In this document: in pieces, positions 8,954-18,800 of the stretch
Numbering within the stretch: the stretch's first letter is position 1
Layout: each line of letters starts with the position of its first letter
Source of the DNA: JAGQPD01 sp020426865
GTDB lineage: Bacteria > Planctomycetota > Planctomycetia > Pirellulales > Pirellulaceae
Reading direction: 5' to 3'
Assembly (NCBI GenBank): GCA_041399065.1
Contig: JAWKTN010000001.1
Location: 372,001 to 436,000, forward strand
Length of the DNA: 64,000 nt
Position numbers and translations under genes: made by a program
Notes under the pieces: model-generated
The model's input: the letters and a program-made list of their open reading frames with translations, nothing else
Database searches by the model: none
What the model was told of the DNA's origin: nothing

Positions 8954-9541
8954 ATGTCGCACGCCCGGCCGCCTCAGCATACCGAGTTCATGTTGGATTC
9001 GACGTTTGAAGTCAATTCGTCTGACGATTCGCGTGCGAGCGGGTGCGCGCTGCGGACACTTTTTGAACAAGAGGAAACGGCACTGCTGCGTTATGCGTTT
9101 TCGTTCGTTGGGCGGCGGGCAGTGGCGGAAGAGATCGTACAAGAGGTATTCCTGCAACTGCATGCCCGTTGGGAGGAGGTCGAATCACCTCGATCCTGGG
9201 CATTTCGGACGGTGCGGAATCGGGCGTTCAACTATCTGCGCGACAATCGCCGCGAGCTACTTCGCGGGGACGACACCAGTGAGCAGCCTACGCCCCATGG
9301 CGAGACCCCGGATCGGCTGTTGCAGCGCATGGAGACGCTCGCCGCGCTGCGCAATGAGCTGGCGGAGCTCAGCGACAAGGACCAGCAATTGCTGAGGTTG
9401 AAATATTTTGACGACCTTTCGTATCGCGAAATCAGTCAGCGAACGGGGTTAAGTATCAGCAACGTCGGCTATCGGCTGCATCACCTGTTGAGGTCTTTAG
9501 CTGGAAAGCTGCGCCCACTCGGAAACGACGACAAATCATGA
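8954..9541 (+). CDS. ECF-type RNA polymerase sigma factor
   Basis: 195 residues. Region 2 is visible as RYAFSFVGRRAVAEEIVQEV followed by RSWAFRTVRNRAFNYLRDN. Region 4 is visible as ELSDKDQQLLRLKYFDDLSYREISQRTGL with the recognition helix SISNVGYRLHHLLRSL. These are the two domains of extracytoplasmic-function sigma factors, which direct polymerase to stress or envelope promoters. The start at ATG 8954 has AGGA only three bases upstream; ATG 8990 is an alternative. The stop overlaps the start of the next gene as ATGA. That gene has an anti-sigma-like N terminus and a membrane span, so the pair is probably a sigma/anti-sigma unit. Confidence 0.9.
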   Translation: MSHARPPQHTEFMLDSTFEVNSSDDSRASGCALRTLFEQEETALLRYAFSFVGRRAVAEEIVQEVFLQLHARWEEVESPRSWAFRTVRNRAFNYLRDNRRELLRGDDTSEQPTPHGETPDRLLQRMETLAALRNELAELSDKDQQLLRLKYFDDLSYREISQRTGLSISNVGYRLHHLLRSLAGKLRPLGNDDKS

Positions 9542-12500
9542 ACGAAGAACACAATCATCATCCTGTCGATTCGCAGCTTGAAGCTCGACTGGTCGCGCTT
9601 GTGTTGGGCGAGGCCTCGGACTTTGAACGCGAACAACTTTTGCGACTGGTCGCCGAACGCTCCGATGTCGCCGCACTATATGAAGAACTGCGATCGCTGC
9701 ACGAGCTGATGCGGGATGTTTCGCAAGACGACATTAGCGGTCGTGACAAATCGTGGACCGAGTGGAAACTGCCCGTTGACCGGCGCAACCAGTTGTTTCG
9801 TGTGTTTGCGGGCGATGTGGATCAGGCGGCGGCCACGCTCGATACGGTCAAACCGTCTGATCGCTCGTTGCGAACGAGATTCTTGTCGCGACCACTGTTT
9901 TTGTCGCGCGGTCTTTTCTGGAAGCTTGCAAGTTCCGCCGCCGTGCTCGGTATCGCGGTCGTTTTAACCGGATTGATGTTGCCTTCGGTGAATTCGTATC
10001 GACTCGGGTCCTCAGCGAGCCACGATGGATCCGAAACGATGTTTTTCGAAAACAGTGAACGGCTTGAGCGAGGGCGGGAGTCCGTCGGCAAGGTTGTCGA
10101 GCTTTCGTCCAGAGCGGCGGAGGAACAGACGTTATCGGAAGACGCACAACGCTGGGGACGGTCGGTACGAACGCTAGACGATTCAAAATCCACTGACGGC
10201 GCTTCACGAGATTCCATGCGCGACTATCGTGCAACGCTAGACTCTCTTCACAGTACTCTCGGTACGGACTTTCCGGCAAACACCAATGGGACCCAAGACA
10301 GCGATCAGGAGACTAACACGCGGCGGGGTCGGGGCGGGGCGGTACGTTACTCGGTCGAATTCGAGGAGCGTGCCAAGGAACGAGGGGAGGACGTACAACG
10401 AACACCAGAGAAGGCCGGGCAGGGGGGGGCTTTCAGCTCGGATGGTCGGGGACGTTCAACCGAGGTTTGGCTGGACGATTCCTCATTCCCGGAGGTCACG
10501 GAGGCCCCTATGTTGCCAGCGGTGGAACGCGAGAACCGAGGGCAAGGCGGGTATGCGTGGGAGGGCGAAAAGAGCGCCCCGCAGACCGACTCCGGTGCGC
10601 TTTTCGGCGGCGGGGCCGGCGGTTTCGGCGGGGGTGGGGCCGGTAACGATGAATTCGGCGGGGCGAGTTTCGGTCGAGGTGGGTTTGGCGGCCGCGACCG
10701 CTTTTTCGGTGATACCGCTGGAGCCGGTGAGGCAGTCGAAGATCGCAGCCGTAACGGTGAAGCTGAAGGACGACCCGGTGCTGACGCCGTGAAAGATTTG
10801 CCCGTCTACGCGGAAGGCGTCGATTCGATTGCGGTCGAGGCGGACCAGAACGGTGATGGCGCCGTTGGTAATAGCGATTTCGCGCTCCCCGTGGCCCCGC
10901 CGGCTGACCCAGCGAGCCGATCGTCGAGCACATTCGCACTGGACGCGACCGATGATTACGGTGAATCGACGATTGCCGATACCGAATCTCGGCAACGGCA
11001 ATTCGATGGCCAACAAGGTGGCGAGCAGCAACAGCAAGAGCAACAAAACGGGCAGTCACCAAGTGAGTTGGATACACCGATACTCAGTTTCTCGGATTCG
11101 GGTCGGTTGCCAGAACCTGAAACGGGGCCGGTATCTGTCAATGGTCCGGACGCATCGAGTCTTGGTGTCGACGTAAGCGATGGCGACGCTGTGTCTGAAA
11201 TCCGCTTACAACAAATGTCGCCATCGGATGAGGCAGAGAAAAAACTAAGTAACCTTCACCAACAACTGGATCGATTCGATTCACCAAGCACCAGTCCGGA
11301 GAACCAATTTGAGTCCAATCTCGAACAGTCCGGGCAGGATCCACGGTTGTCCGTGACGCGGAAAGCGGAACGGCTCGATGCCTACATCGCTTCGGGGCTG
11401 GTTCCCACGGTGGACAAGAAGAAACTTGCTGTACCTGAAGGATTAGCAGAGGTCGTTGCGGGGACCGAGCCGTTTTCGACGTTCTCATTGCACGTGAGCG
11501 ACGTATCGTTCAAGCTCGCACAAGCTGCACTTGCAGGCGGGCAGTGGCCGGACGCGGCCAAGATTCGTATCGAAGAGTTTGTAAACGCCTTTGATTACGG
11601 CGATCCACTTCCGACGAGCAGTGAGAAGGTAAGTTGCGTGCTGGAACAGTGCATCCATCCGTTTTTGCAGCAGCGGAACATGTTGCGGATTGCGGTCCGC
11701 ACGTCGGCGATTGGGCGATCGAGCAGCACGCCGCTGAGGATCACTTTTCTGCTCGACAATTCCGGTTCAATGGAACGCGCTGATCGTCGCCAGACGGTGC
11801 GACGCGCGTTTGCGATGCTGGCCCAACAACTCAACGCGAATGATCAAGTGACGTTGATCAGTTTCGCGCGCCAACCACGATTGTTGGCCGACAAGGTAGC
11901 GGGTGACAGGGGCGCGGAGCTGCTGAACATCGTCGAGCAGCTTCCCAGTGAAGGTGGCACCAATTTTGAGGCCGCGCTGCAACTTGCTTATCAAAAGGCG
12001 CGGGAGCAACTAACCGAAGACGCTCAAAACCGGATCATTCTGTTGACGGATGGCGCTGTCAACCTTGGCGATGCCGATCCTGAGAGTCTATCGCGGATGG
12101 TCGTCACCATGCGAGAAGAGCATATTTCCTTCGACGCGGCAGGAATAAGTGCCGAAGGGCTCAACGACGAGGTGCTCGAGGCACTCACGCGTCAGGGGGA
12201 CGGACGGTACTATCTGCTCGATTCAGCGGAGTCGGTCGATGACGGCTTCGTGCGACAGATCGCCGCGGCGCTGCGACCGTCGGCCATGAACGTCAAGGTG
12301 CAGGTTCAGTTCAATCCGCAGCGGGTCGGAAAGTACAAACTGCTGGGATTCGAGAAACACACGCTCAAGCAAGAAGATTTTCGCAACGACAAGGTCGATG
12401 CGGCTGAATTGGCCGCGGCCGAGGCGGGTGTGGCCATGTATCAATTCGAGGCCCAACCCGATGGAAGCGGTGATGTCGGAACGGTGTCGGTCCGGTTTCT

Positions 12501-12774
12501 CGACCTGACAACCGGTCACATGGTGGAGAAGACCTGGCCCATCCCCTATCAGCCACAAGCGCCTCGACCGGAACACGCTCCGCCGTCGATTCGCCTGGCC
12601 ACCAGTGCCGCACTTTTCGCCGCCAAAATGCATGAAGAAGCACTCGGTGAAACCGTTGATCTGGCAACACTTTCTGATCTCGTCGCCAGTGTCTCTGGCC
12701 CACTTAGGAGATCGTTGCGAGTCCAACAGCTGGAACAAATGCTTCAGCAAGCACGTCAAATCATCGGAAGGTAA
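9538..12774 (+). CDS. Membrane protein with anti-sigma-like N terminus and YfbK-type vWA domain
   Basis: 1078 residues. Residues 1-125 are cytoplasmic and resemble the helical N terminus of anti-sigma proteins (LEARLVALVLGEASDFEREQLLRLV). One membrane span follows at about 126-150. Residues 200-560 are low-complexity and rich in Gly, Asp and Gln. The C-terminal 450 residues match the YfbK type: an N-terminal vWF-associated domain (FSTFSLHVSDVSF), a von Willebrand A domain with the metal site DNSGSM at 740-745 and LLTDGAVNLGD, and a closing domain. A likely role is to hold the sigma factor until the outer vWA domain senses a partner. That is inferred from the four-base overlap and the topology. 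Confidence 0.8.
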   Translation: MNEEHNHHPVDSQLEARLVALVLGEASDFEREQLLRLVAERSDVAALYEELRSLHELMRDVSQDDISGRDKSWTEWKLPVDRRNQLFRVFAGDVDQAAATLDTVKPSDRSLRTRFLSRPLFLSRGLFWKLASSAAVLGIAVVLTGLMLPSVNSYRLGSSASHDGSETMFFENSERLERGRESVGKVVELSSRAAEEQTLSEDAQRWGRSVRTLDDSKSTDGASRDSMRDYRATLDSLHSTLGTDFPANTNGTQDSDQETNTRRGRGGAVRYSVEFEERAKERGEDVQRTPEKAGQGGAFSSDGRGRSTEVWLDDSSFPEVTEAPMLPAVERENRGQGGYAWEGEKSAPQTDSGALFGGGAGGFGGGGAGNDEFGGASFGRGGFGGRDRFFGDTAGAGEAVEDRSRNGEAEGRPGADAVKDLPVYAEGVDSIAVEADQNGDGAVGNSDFALPVAPPADPASRSSSTFALDATDDYGESTIADTESRQRQFDGQQGGEQQQQEQQNGQSPSELDTPILSFSDSGRLPEPETGPVSVNGPDASSLGVDVSDGDAVSEIRLQQMSPSDEAEKKLSNLHQQLDRFDSPSTSPENQFESNLEQSGQDPRLSVTRKAERLDAYIASGLVPTVDKKKLAVPEGLAEVVAGTEPFSTFSLHVSDVSFKLAQAALAGGQWPDAAKIRIEEFVNAFDYGDPLPTSSEKVSCVLEQCIHPFLQQRNMLRIAVRTSAIGRSSSTPLRITFLLDNSGSMERADRRQTVRRAFAMLAQQLNANDQVTLISFARQPRLLADKVAGDRGAELLNIVEQLPSEGGTNFEAALQLAYQKAREQLTEDAQNRIILLTDGAVNLGDADPESLSRMVVTMREEHISFDAAGISAEGLNDEVLEALTRQGDGRYYLLDSAESVDDGFVRQIAAALRPSAMNVKVQVQFNPQRVGKYKLLGFEKHTLKQEDFRNDKVDAAELAAAEAGVAMYQFEAQPDGSGDVGTVSVRFLDLTTGHMVEKTWPIPYQPQAPRPEHAPPSIRLATSAALFAAKMHEEALGETVDLATLSDLVASVSGPLRRSLRVQQLEQMLQQARQIIGR

Positions 12775-12776
12775 CC

Positions 12777-12832
12777 CACTTTGCGATAACGCACCTTCTG
12801 CCCACTTTACGATAACGCACTTTACGATAACG
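12777..12832. repeat. Three 15-bp direct repeats between vWA and giant-protein genes
   Basis: CACTTTACGATAACG occurs twice head-to-tail at 12803-12817 and 12818-12832. A copy with one difference (CACTTTGCGATAACG) is at 12777-12791, three bases past the vWA stop. They sit 58-113 bases before the start of the giant protein, a position suited to an operator or activator site. Confidence 0.8.
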
Positions 12833-12889
12833 CACCTGCCAACGCGGTGACAGTTGTCTGAGTAAAAGAACGAAACAGAGGAACGACCC

Positions 12890-15800
12890 ATGATATCCAC
12901 ATCCTCGAGAATCCGACCCACGGTCAAGTCGCTGAATTCGTTGCTATTGGGGTCAATCATCGTTGCTGGCATTGCGATCCACGCTGTATTCGGGCAGGAG
13001 CGCACACCGGTGGTTGATGGTGAGGCGACGGGGCGGATTGTAATCGAGGCCCATAGTGAATTGCCCAAGCCGCCGGATTTTTACTCCGCCACCGCGGTAT
13101 CAACAGCGCACATCCGGGCGGATCACATCGAACACACGATTCAGTTGGCAGCAAAAATCGTCCAAGGAGATGCCAAGACGTTGAGCTTTGGCCTTCATGG
13201 CCAAGGACAGGTCGTCGACGTAGCGGGTGAGCATGTTCAGGCATGGGCGGTAAAACAGGAAGGTGCCACTCGCTACTTGGAGGTTCACCCCAAAGGCCGA
13301 GTTCAGGAGTTGGAAGCAACGATCACGATCCGCGCGGACGTCGCTGATCTGCCCGCGACAGTGGAATTGCCTCACCTGGCTGTCGGAAAGGCGGTCGGCT
13401 TCAGTGCGATCGTTATGCTTGAATACGAGCCTGGCATGTCCGGTGCAGTTGTGGCAGCGGAGGGCTTTGCTCCGATCGGCGGCGAGGAGAAACCGAACAA
13501 GTTTCAATCGTCAACAGGCGGCAAGCTGCTACTGTCGCTCAATCGCGATGGGGTCGCCGCTGCCGCAATCGATTTGTCGGACACAACACTGCTGGGCGAG
13601 GTCGACGCGAGTGGCAAATCCGTTGCGTTCCAATTACGCGCTACCGCGCATGTGACGGAGCCAGGTGCAACGATCACAATCCTCTCGGGCAACGCGGCCG
13701 TCAGTGACGTGCCTTCGAGTGAAGCGTACCGGTTGCTATTGAAAACGAAGCAGGAACAACCGGTATACGAATTGACTTTCCCCGCCGCCGGTACGTTTCC
13801 GGTGACATTGGATTTTGTTGCCAGCGTTACTGGCCCTCAAGCAAATTGGCAAGGCATGGATTTTACGATAGCCGCCAGCGCGATCGTTCCGATTACGCTG
13901 ACGGGCCTCGAGGAGGATTTGGAATTCCAAAGTGACCCGCACTCGGTCGTCCCGATTCGCGACAACAACGAGTGGGTGGGATTCTTGCCGGCATCAGGTC
14001 GCGCTCGCTTGATGTGGAAAGGGGCCAGAGCAACCGGCGAGGGGAAACTTTTCTTTACAACCACCGCGCGAGTGGAAGCGGCGATCGGCGCGGGATTGCT
14101 GCGGCAGCAACATGAGATCGAGTATCGCGTGCTGCAGGGAGAGATCGCGACGATTCGCTTGCAGCTTGATGGACCAGGCGAAATCCTCGACGTACAGGGC
14201 CAAAACATTGTGTCCTGGAAAGTATCTGGTGAGGGAGACGAACGAGTGTTGGATGTGTCGTTGAGTCAGCCCATGAGTGCGGCAACGAAGTTTATCGTTC
14301 GCAGTCAAACCCCATTGGATGCGTTCCCCGTGCGTGTTGAGGGTTTGCGACTGACGCCGTCGGGTTCGATTCGCCACAGCGGCTTCTTGCGATTGACAAA
14401 TTCTGGCGCCGTCCGGCTCGAACCGACGGCACTGCAAGGACTAACCCAATTGGCACCGGAGCAATATCCGGGCGAGGCGAGTTCCGCGCGCCAAGTCTTT
14501 GTATATCGTTTTCCATCTGCCGACTACGAGTTCACCGTGGTCGCCGATCGCATCCAACCGGAGGTAAATGTCGCTCAGTTGCTGCAATACGAATTGGCAG
14601 AAGCCGATCGCTCGATCCGGGCCGATATCGAACTTGACATCCGGGAAGCACCGATCCGCGAATGGAATATTGTTGTCCCGGCAGACTATTCGGTGGTCTC
14701 GGTTACTGGCGCCGGCGTTGCCGATTATATCGTGGCCACCGACGCCAATGAGGGTCAGCGCAATTTGAAGGTTGTCTTCGCACAAGAGATTTCCGGACGG
14801 CAATTGGTTGCCATCCATCTAGAAACGAACGAACCGACCACGGCCGGGACATGGACGCTGCCCCATCTGGAATTTCCTGACGCGAATACGGTTCGGGGCG
14901 ATATCGGCGTCATCGGCGCACCGGGTTTTCGTGTCGGCGTGGAATCGACGAACCTGCTGGTGGAAACGCCACTTTCGTATTTCCCGAAGCCGTCGCCGAA
15001 TCTGCAGCAGTCGTTTCGCATTCGGGAACTGGGTTGGTCGGCAACGATGGCGATTGAACAACTAGACCGCAGCATACAAGCCGACATCTTTCATCTTTAC
15101 TCGTTGAGCCAAGAGGCGATTTACGGTAGCGCTTTGATCAACTACTTTGTCACGGGCGCTCCAGTATCCGAATGGCAAATCCGCGTGCCACAAGCATTGG
15201 GCAACGTCGCAGTCGACGGTCAAGATATTCGCAACTGGCGGCAGGAGGGCGATACGTTGACGGCCACGCTACACCAACCTGTCATGGGTGCCTACACGCT
15301 ACTGGTGACATTCGAGGTTCAGCCCGACGCGGCAAAAGGCGTCTTCTCGCCCGGCCAGGTGGAACCTCTGCAGGTGAACAGTGAACGGGGATACGTCCAG
15401 GTCGTCAGCCCGATGCAAGTCGAAATGACAACAGTCAACGCATCCGACAGTCTGTTGAAACTGGAGGCGTTGGAGCTACCCGCTGAGTTTCGATTGTTAA
15501 GTGCGGCTCCGCCGTTGGGAACGTGGCAATACACGCAGCGGCCGTTTCAGTTGAATTTGCAAGTCCAGCGATTTGAGCCAGGGACGACCGTGCCGCAGGT
15601 GGTCGAATACTCCGAGGCACACAGTCGTGTCTCTCAGGACGGCGAGCTGGTCACGGACGTGCTTTATTATGTAAAGTCTCGCGGTCAGCGAGCATTGCAG
15701 ATTCGCTTGCCTGCCGAGCCGGTTCGGTTGTGGGAAGCGTCCGTTAATGGACAACCCGTGACTGCTCGCCAAAACGACGACACAACACTTATCCCGTTGC

Positions 15801-18800
15801 CCGACAACGCCGACCTGAACGTGCCGGTCGAAGTGCGTTTGCGGTTAGGAAAGCCACGTGTCAGTGGTTCGCATCCGAACCTGGTTTTGCCAGTCGTGAA
15901 CGCCCCCGTCTTGAAGACCCAATGGAACATCGTCGGCGACGAGAAACGGGTCTTGATTCCGCTACATGGTACGATCACACCGCCCAATCCCATCCCACGT
16001 CCCACTGGTTTTAACTGGCTCGCCAAGCGAGCACTCGGACCGTTTGTCGCCACGGTTATCCTCGCCCTCATCGGCGCCGCACTTACACGTAAGAAACCCG
16101 CTTGGCGGTCCCTCGGACTGGTGATACTGATGGCCTCGGTCGCCATTGCCTGCTTCTCCGCGATTGAAGCATACGCGAGAATCGGCGCACCGTCCCCGCT
16201 GCAATTGAGCTTGCCAGTATTGGCGGCGGGAGAGACGATTGAGTTGCAAGTGCGAAATACTCCGCTGTGGCTTGCCAATGTGTCCTGGTTCGGTGTCGCC
16301 CTCTGTGTGCTGGGTGCTTTAGGGGTCATTGCATCGTACTTCCAACGCAAAGACTGGCTGAGGGCGTCCAACGCCGAACCAGCACCGGCATCACAGGAAG
16401 CGCACGGGACGCATGCGACAATAGACGATGCCGTGAAGGAATCCGATCCGCCGTCACACTCCGCCGATGTGCAGCAGCGCACCTACTCGCTGGATTGGCG
16501 TGGCAATGACGCGCTCGTTCGCGTTGTGGGTTTGCTGCTCATTGCGATGGGCACATTGCTGCAGCGAGATGGGGCCGCCATCTTTTTTGGATTGCTCGCG
16601 GTGGGGATTATTGGTTTTATTTTTCTATCCCCGGCACTGGCATTCGTACGTCAGGTTCTTCAAGAACGACGTGAAGCCGCCGCCAAACGCCATGCCGATC
16701 AACAACGCAATCGCGACACGAAGGCCCCAGGTGGCGGCAGCAGGAACACCGAAGGCGATGAACCAGGTACCAGTGGAGCTGTTATTACGACCATGCTGTT
16801 GATCGCCTTGGGACTATGGTCGCATGCGTGCCCTGCATCCGCCGCTATGCCGGCAGGATTCCGTGCCGCTGATTCGATCACACAGGAGTGGCACATCGAG
16901 CGCGACGACAGTCGACTGACGAGCAAGGGGGCGATTGCCGTTACGGGTACGCCGGGGGACCGCTTCCTCTTGTTGCAGGCCCCCGCCGTGTTAACTCGAT
17001 TCGACGGCGATGGGCTGCGATTGGCAAAGACCGACATTCCCGGACTCGGGTTGGCGTACGTGATCAGCATTCTGCCGGCCGCGGAGGTCGACCAGGACGC
17101 GCACGCAAACTCGGTACCGGATGATCAGCCAGCTTCGGAGGGGGAGAGATCAACGACGGCGACGTCAATAAAAACCGCCACGTACACAGCGACCTTTGAG
17201 TATCAACTTGAAGCGATCGCTCCCATCAACGGCGTTTCCGTGCCAACCGGCCTGGCCGCTGTGCAACGAATCGACGTGCGTTACGACGAGCCGGGTTGGG
17301 AAGTTACGTGCTCCAATGCCGTGCGTATCGACACGATAGCGTCGGACGAACAAGCGACCCGCGCCGAGGTGCTGCTGGGGGTTGGCGACGCTATCGTGAC
17401 ACTGTCCCCGAAATCGCGAGACGTGACCACTGAACAAATGAAGTTCTTCGTCGAGGGTTCGGACCTGTATCGGCCGGGGCCAGGCGTCGTCGACGGCCGA
17501 CATCGCTTGAACATTCGGACGTCGCAAGGTCAGGTCAGCCGCTTGACGGTTCAAGTTCCGCAAGGCTTGACCGTTAGCTCGGTCGACGGCCCAATCGGTT
17601 CCTGGCAATTCGATGCCGATGACGGGCAGCTGCAATTGACGATCGAACCGGCACAATCCAGCACGTTTGCCATAGCGATCGAGACCCAGCGCGGCCTGTC
17701 CCCATTTCCCGTCGATATGAAGCTTGAACCGCTGACCGTCAGCGATGCAAGCGGTCAGGTTGGCCTGCTGGCAATCGCCTTTGGTGGGGACGCGCAGCCT
17801 GGTAATGCCGACACCACCACTATGTCGGCAGTAAACTTAGGCGATTTCGACGCGAGTATGTTGCCCAACGCAGAAACGACGCTCCACCGTGTCTACCGTT
17901 ATGGGGCCCAAGGGGGCGAGCTGACGCTGCAAGTTCTCCCGGTGGAACCGGAGGTTCGAGTCAACAGCAAGCAGGTTCTCTCCTTCGGTGACGAGCGGAT
18001 TGTGTTGGGAGTTAACTTCGAGACACTCATATCTCGCGCCGGAGTGTTTCAGTTGAGCTTTCCGCTCCCTGCCGGTCTCGAAGTGGAGACACTAACAGGC
18101 GCTGCATTGCATCACTGGTCCGAGCTGACCGAGGACGGTCAGCGTCAGATCGTTATGCACTTGAACGGCAAGACGATTGGACCGCAAGGATTTTCGCTGA
18201 CTCTGTCGGGCCCCACGCCGACAAACGTCGACACGTGGCAAATTCCGCGATTCGAACTGAACGACTCGATGCGGCAAACGGGCGAATTGATTGTGCGTCC
18301 CACGACCGGGATTCGTTTGCGTACCGTCAGTCGCGAAAACGTCTCGGAGGCCGATCCGCGCGTATTGGGAGGCCAGGCCCAAGGCGCCTTGGCGTTCCGT
18401 CTGCTGCAACGCAATTGGGATTTGCAGCTGGGAGTCGAAAAACTTGAACCGTGGGTCACTGGCCAGATACTGCAGGATGTAACGCTCCGAGAAGGGCAAA
18501 CGCGGACGGCTTTGATCGCCAGTTTCCAGGTGGAAAACGCGTCGATACGGTCACTGCAGGTCGTCCTGCCGATAACGAATCCGGAAGAAATCAGAACTTT
18601 GCGCGCCGTTGGAAATGAAGTTAGCGATTTGGTTCGCACGGCCCCGGATTCGAATATTTGGGAGCTACAGTTCAAACGCCGAGTGATTGGGAACGTTGCT
18701 TTTAGGATTGAATACGAACGGCGTGGTGACCGTGAGGAGGCAGGCGAAACATGCAGCCCGGCCGGATTCCCGCAAGCTCGACAGATTGCATACTACCTGG

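Noticed and set aside
10286..11176. Arg/Pro-rich frames on both strands within the vWA gene
   Set aside because: Shadows of the Gly/Gln-rich low-complexity region of the true gene.
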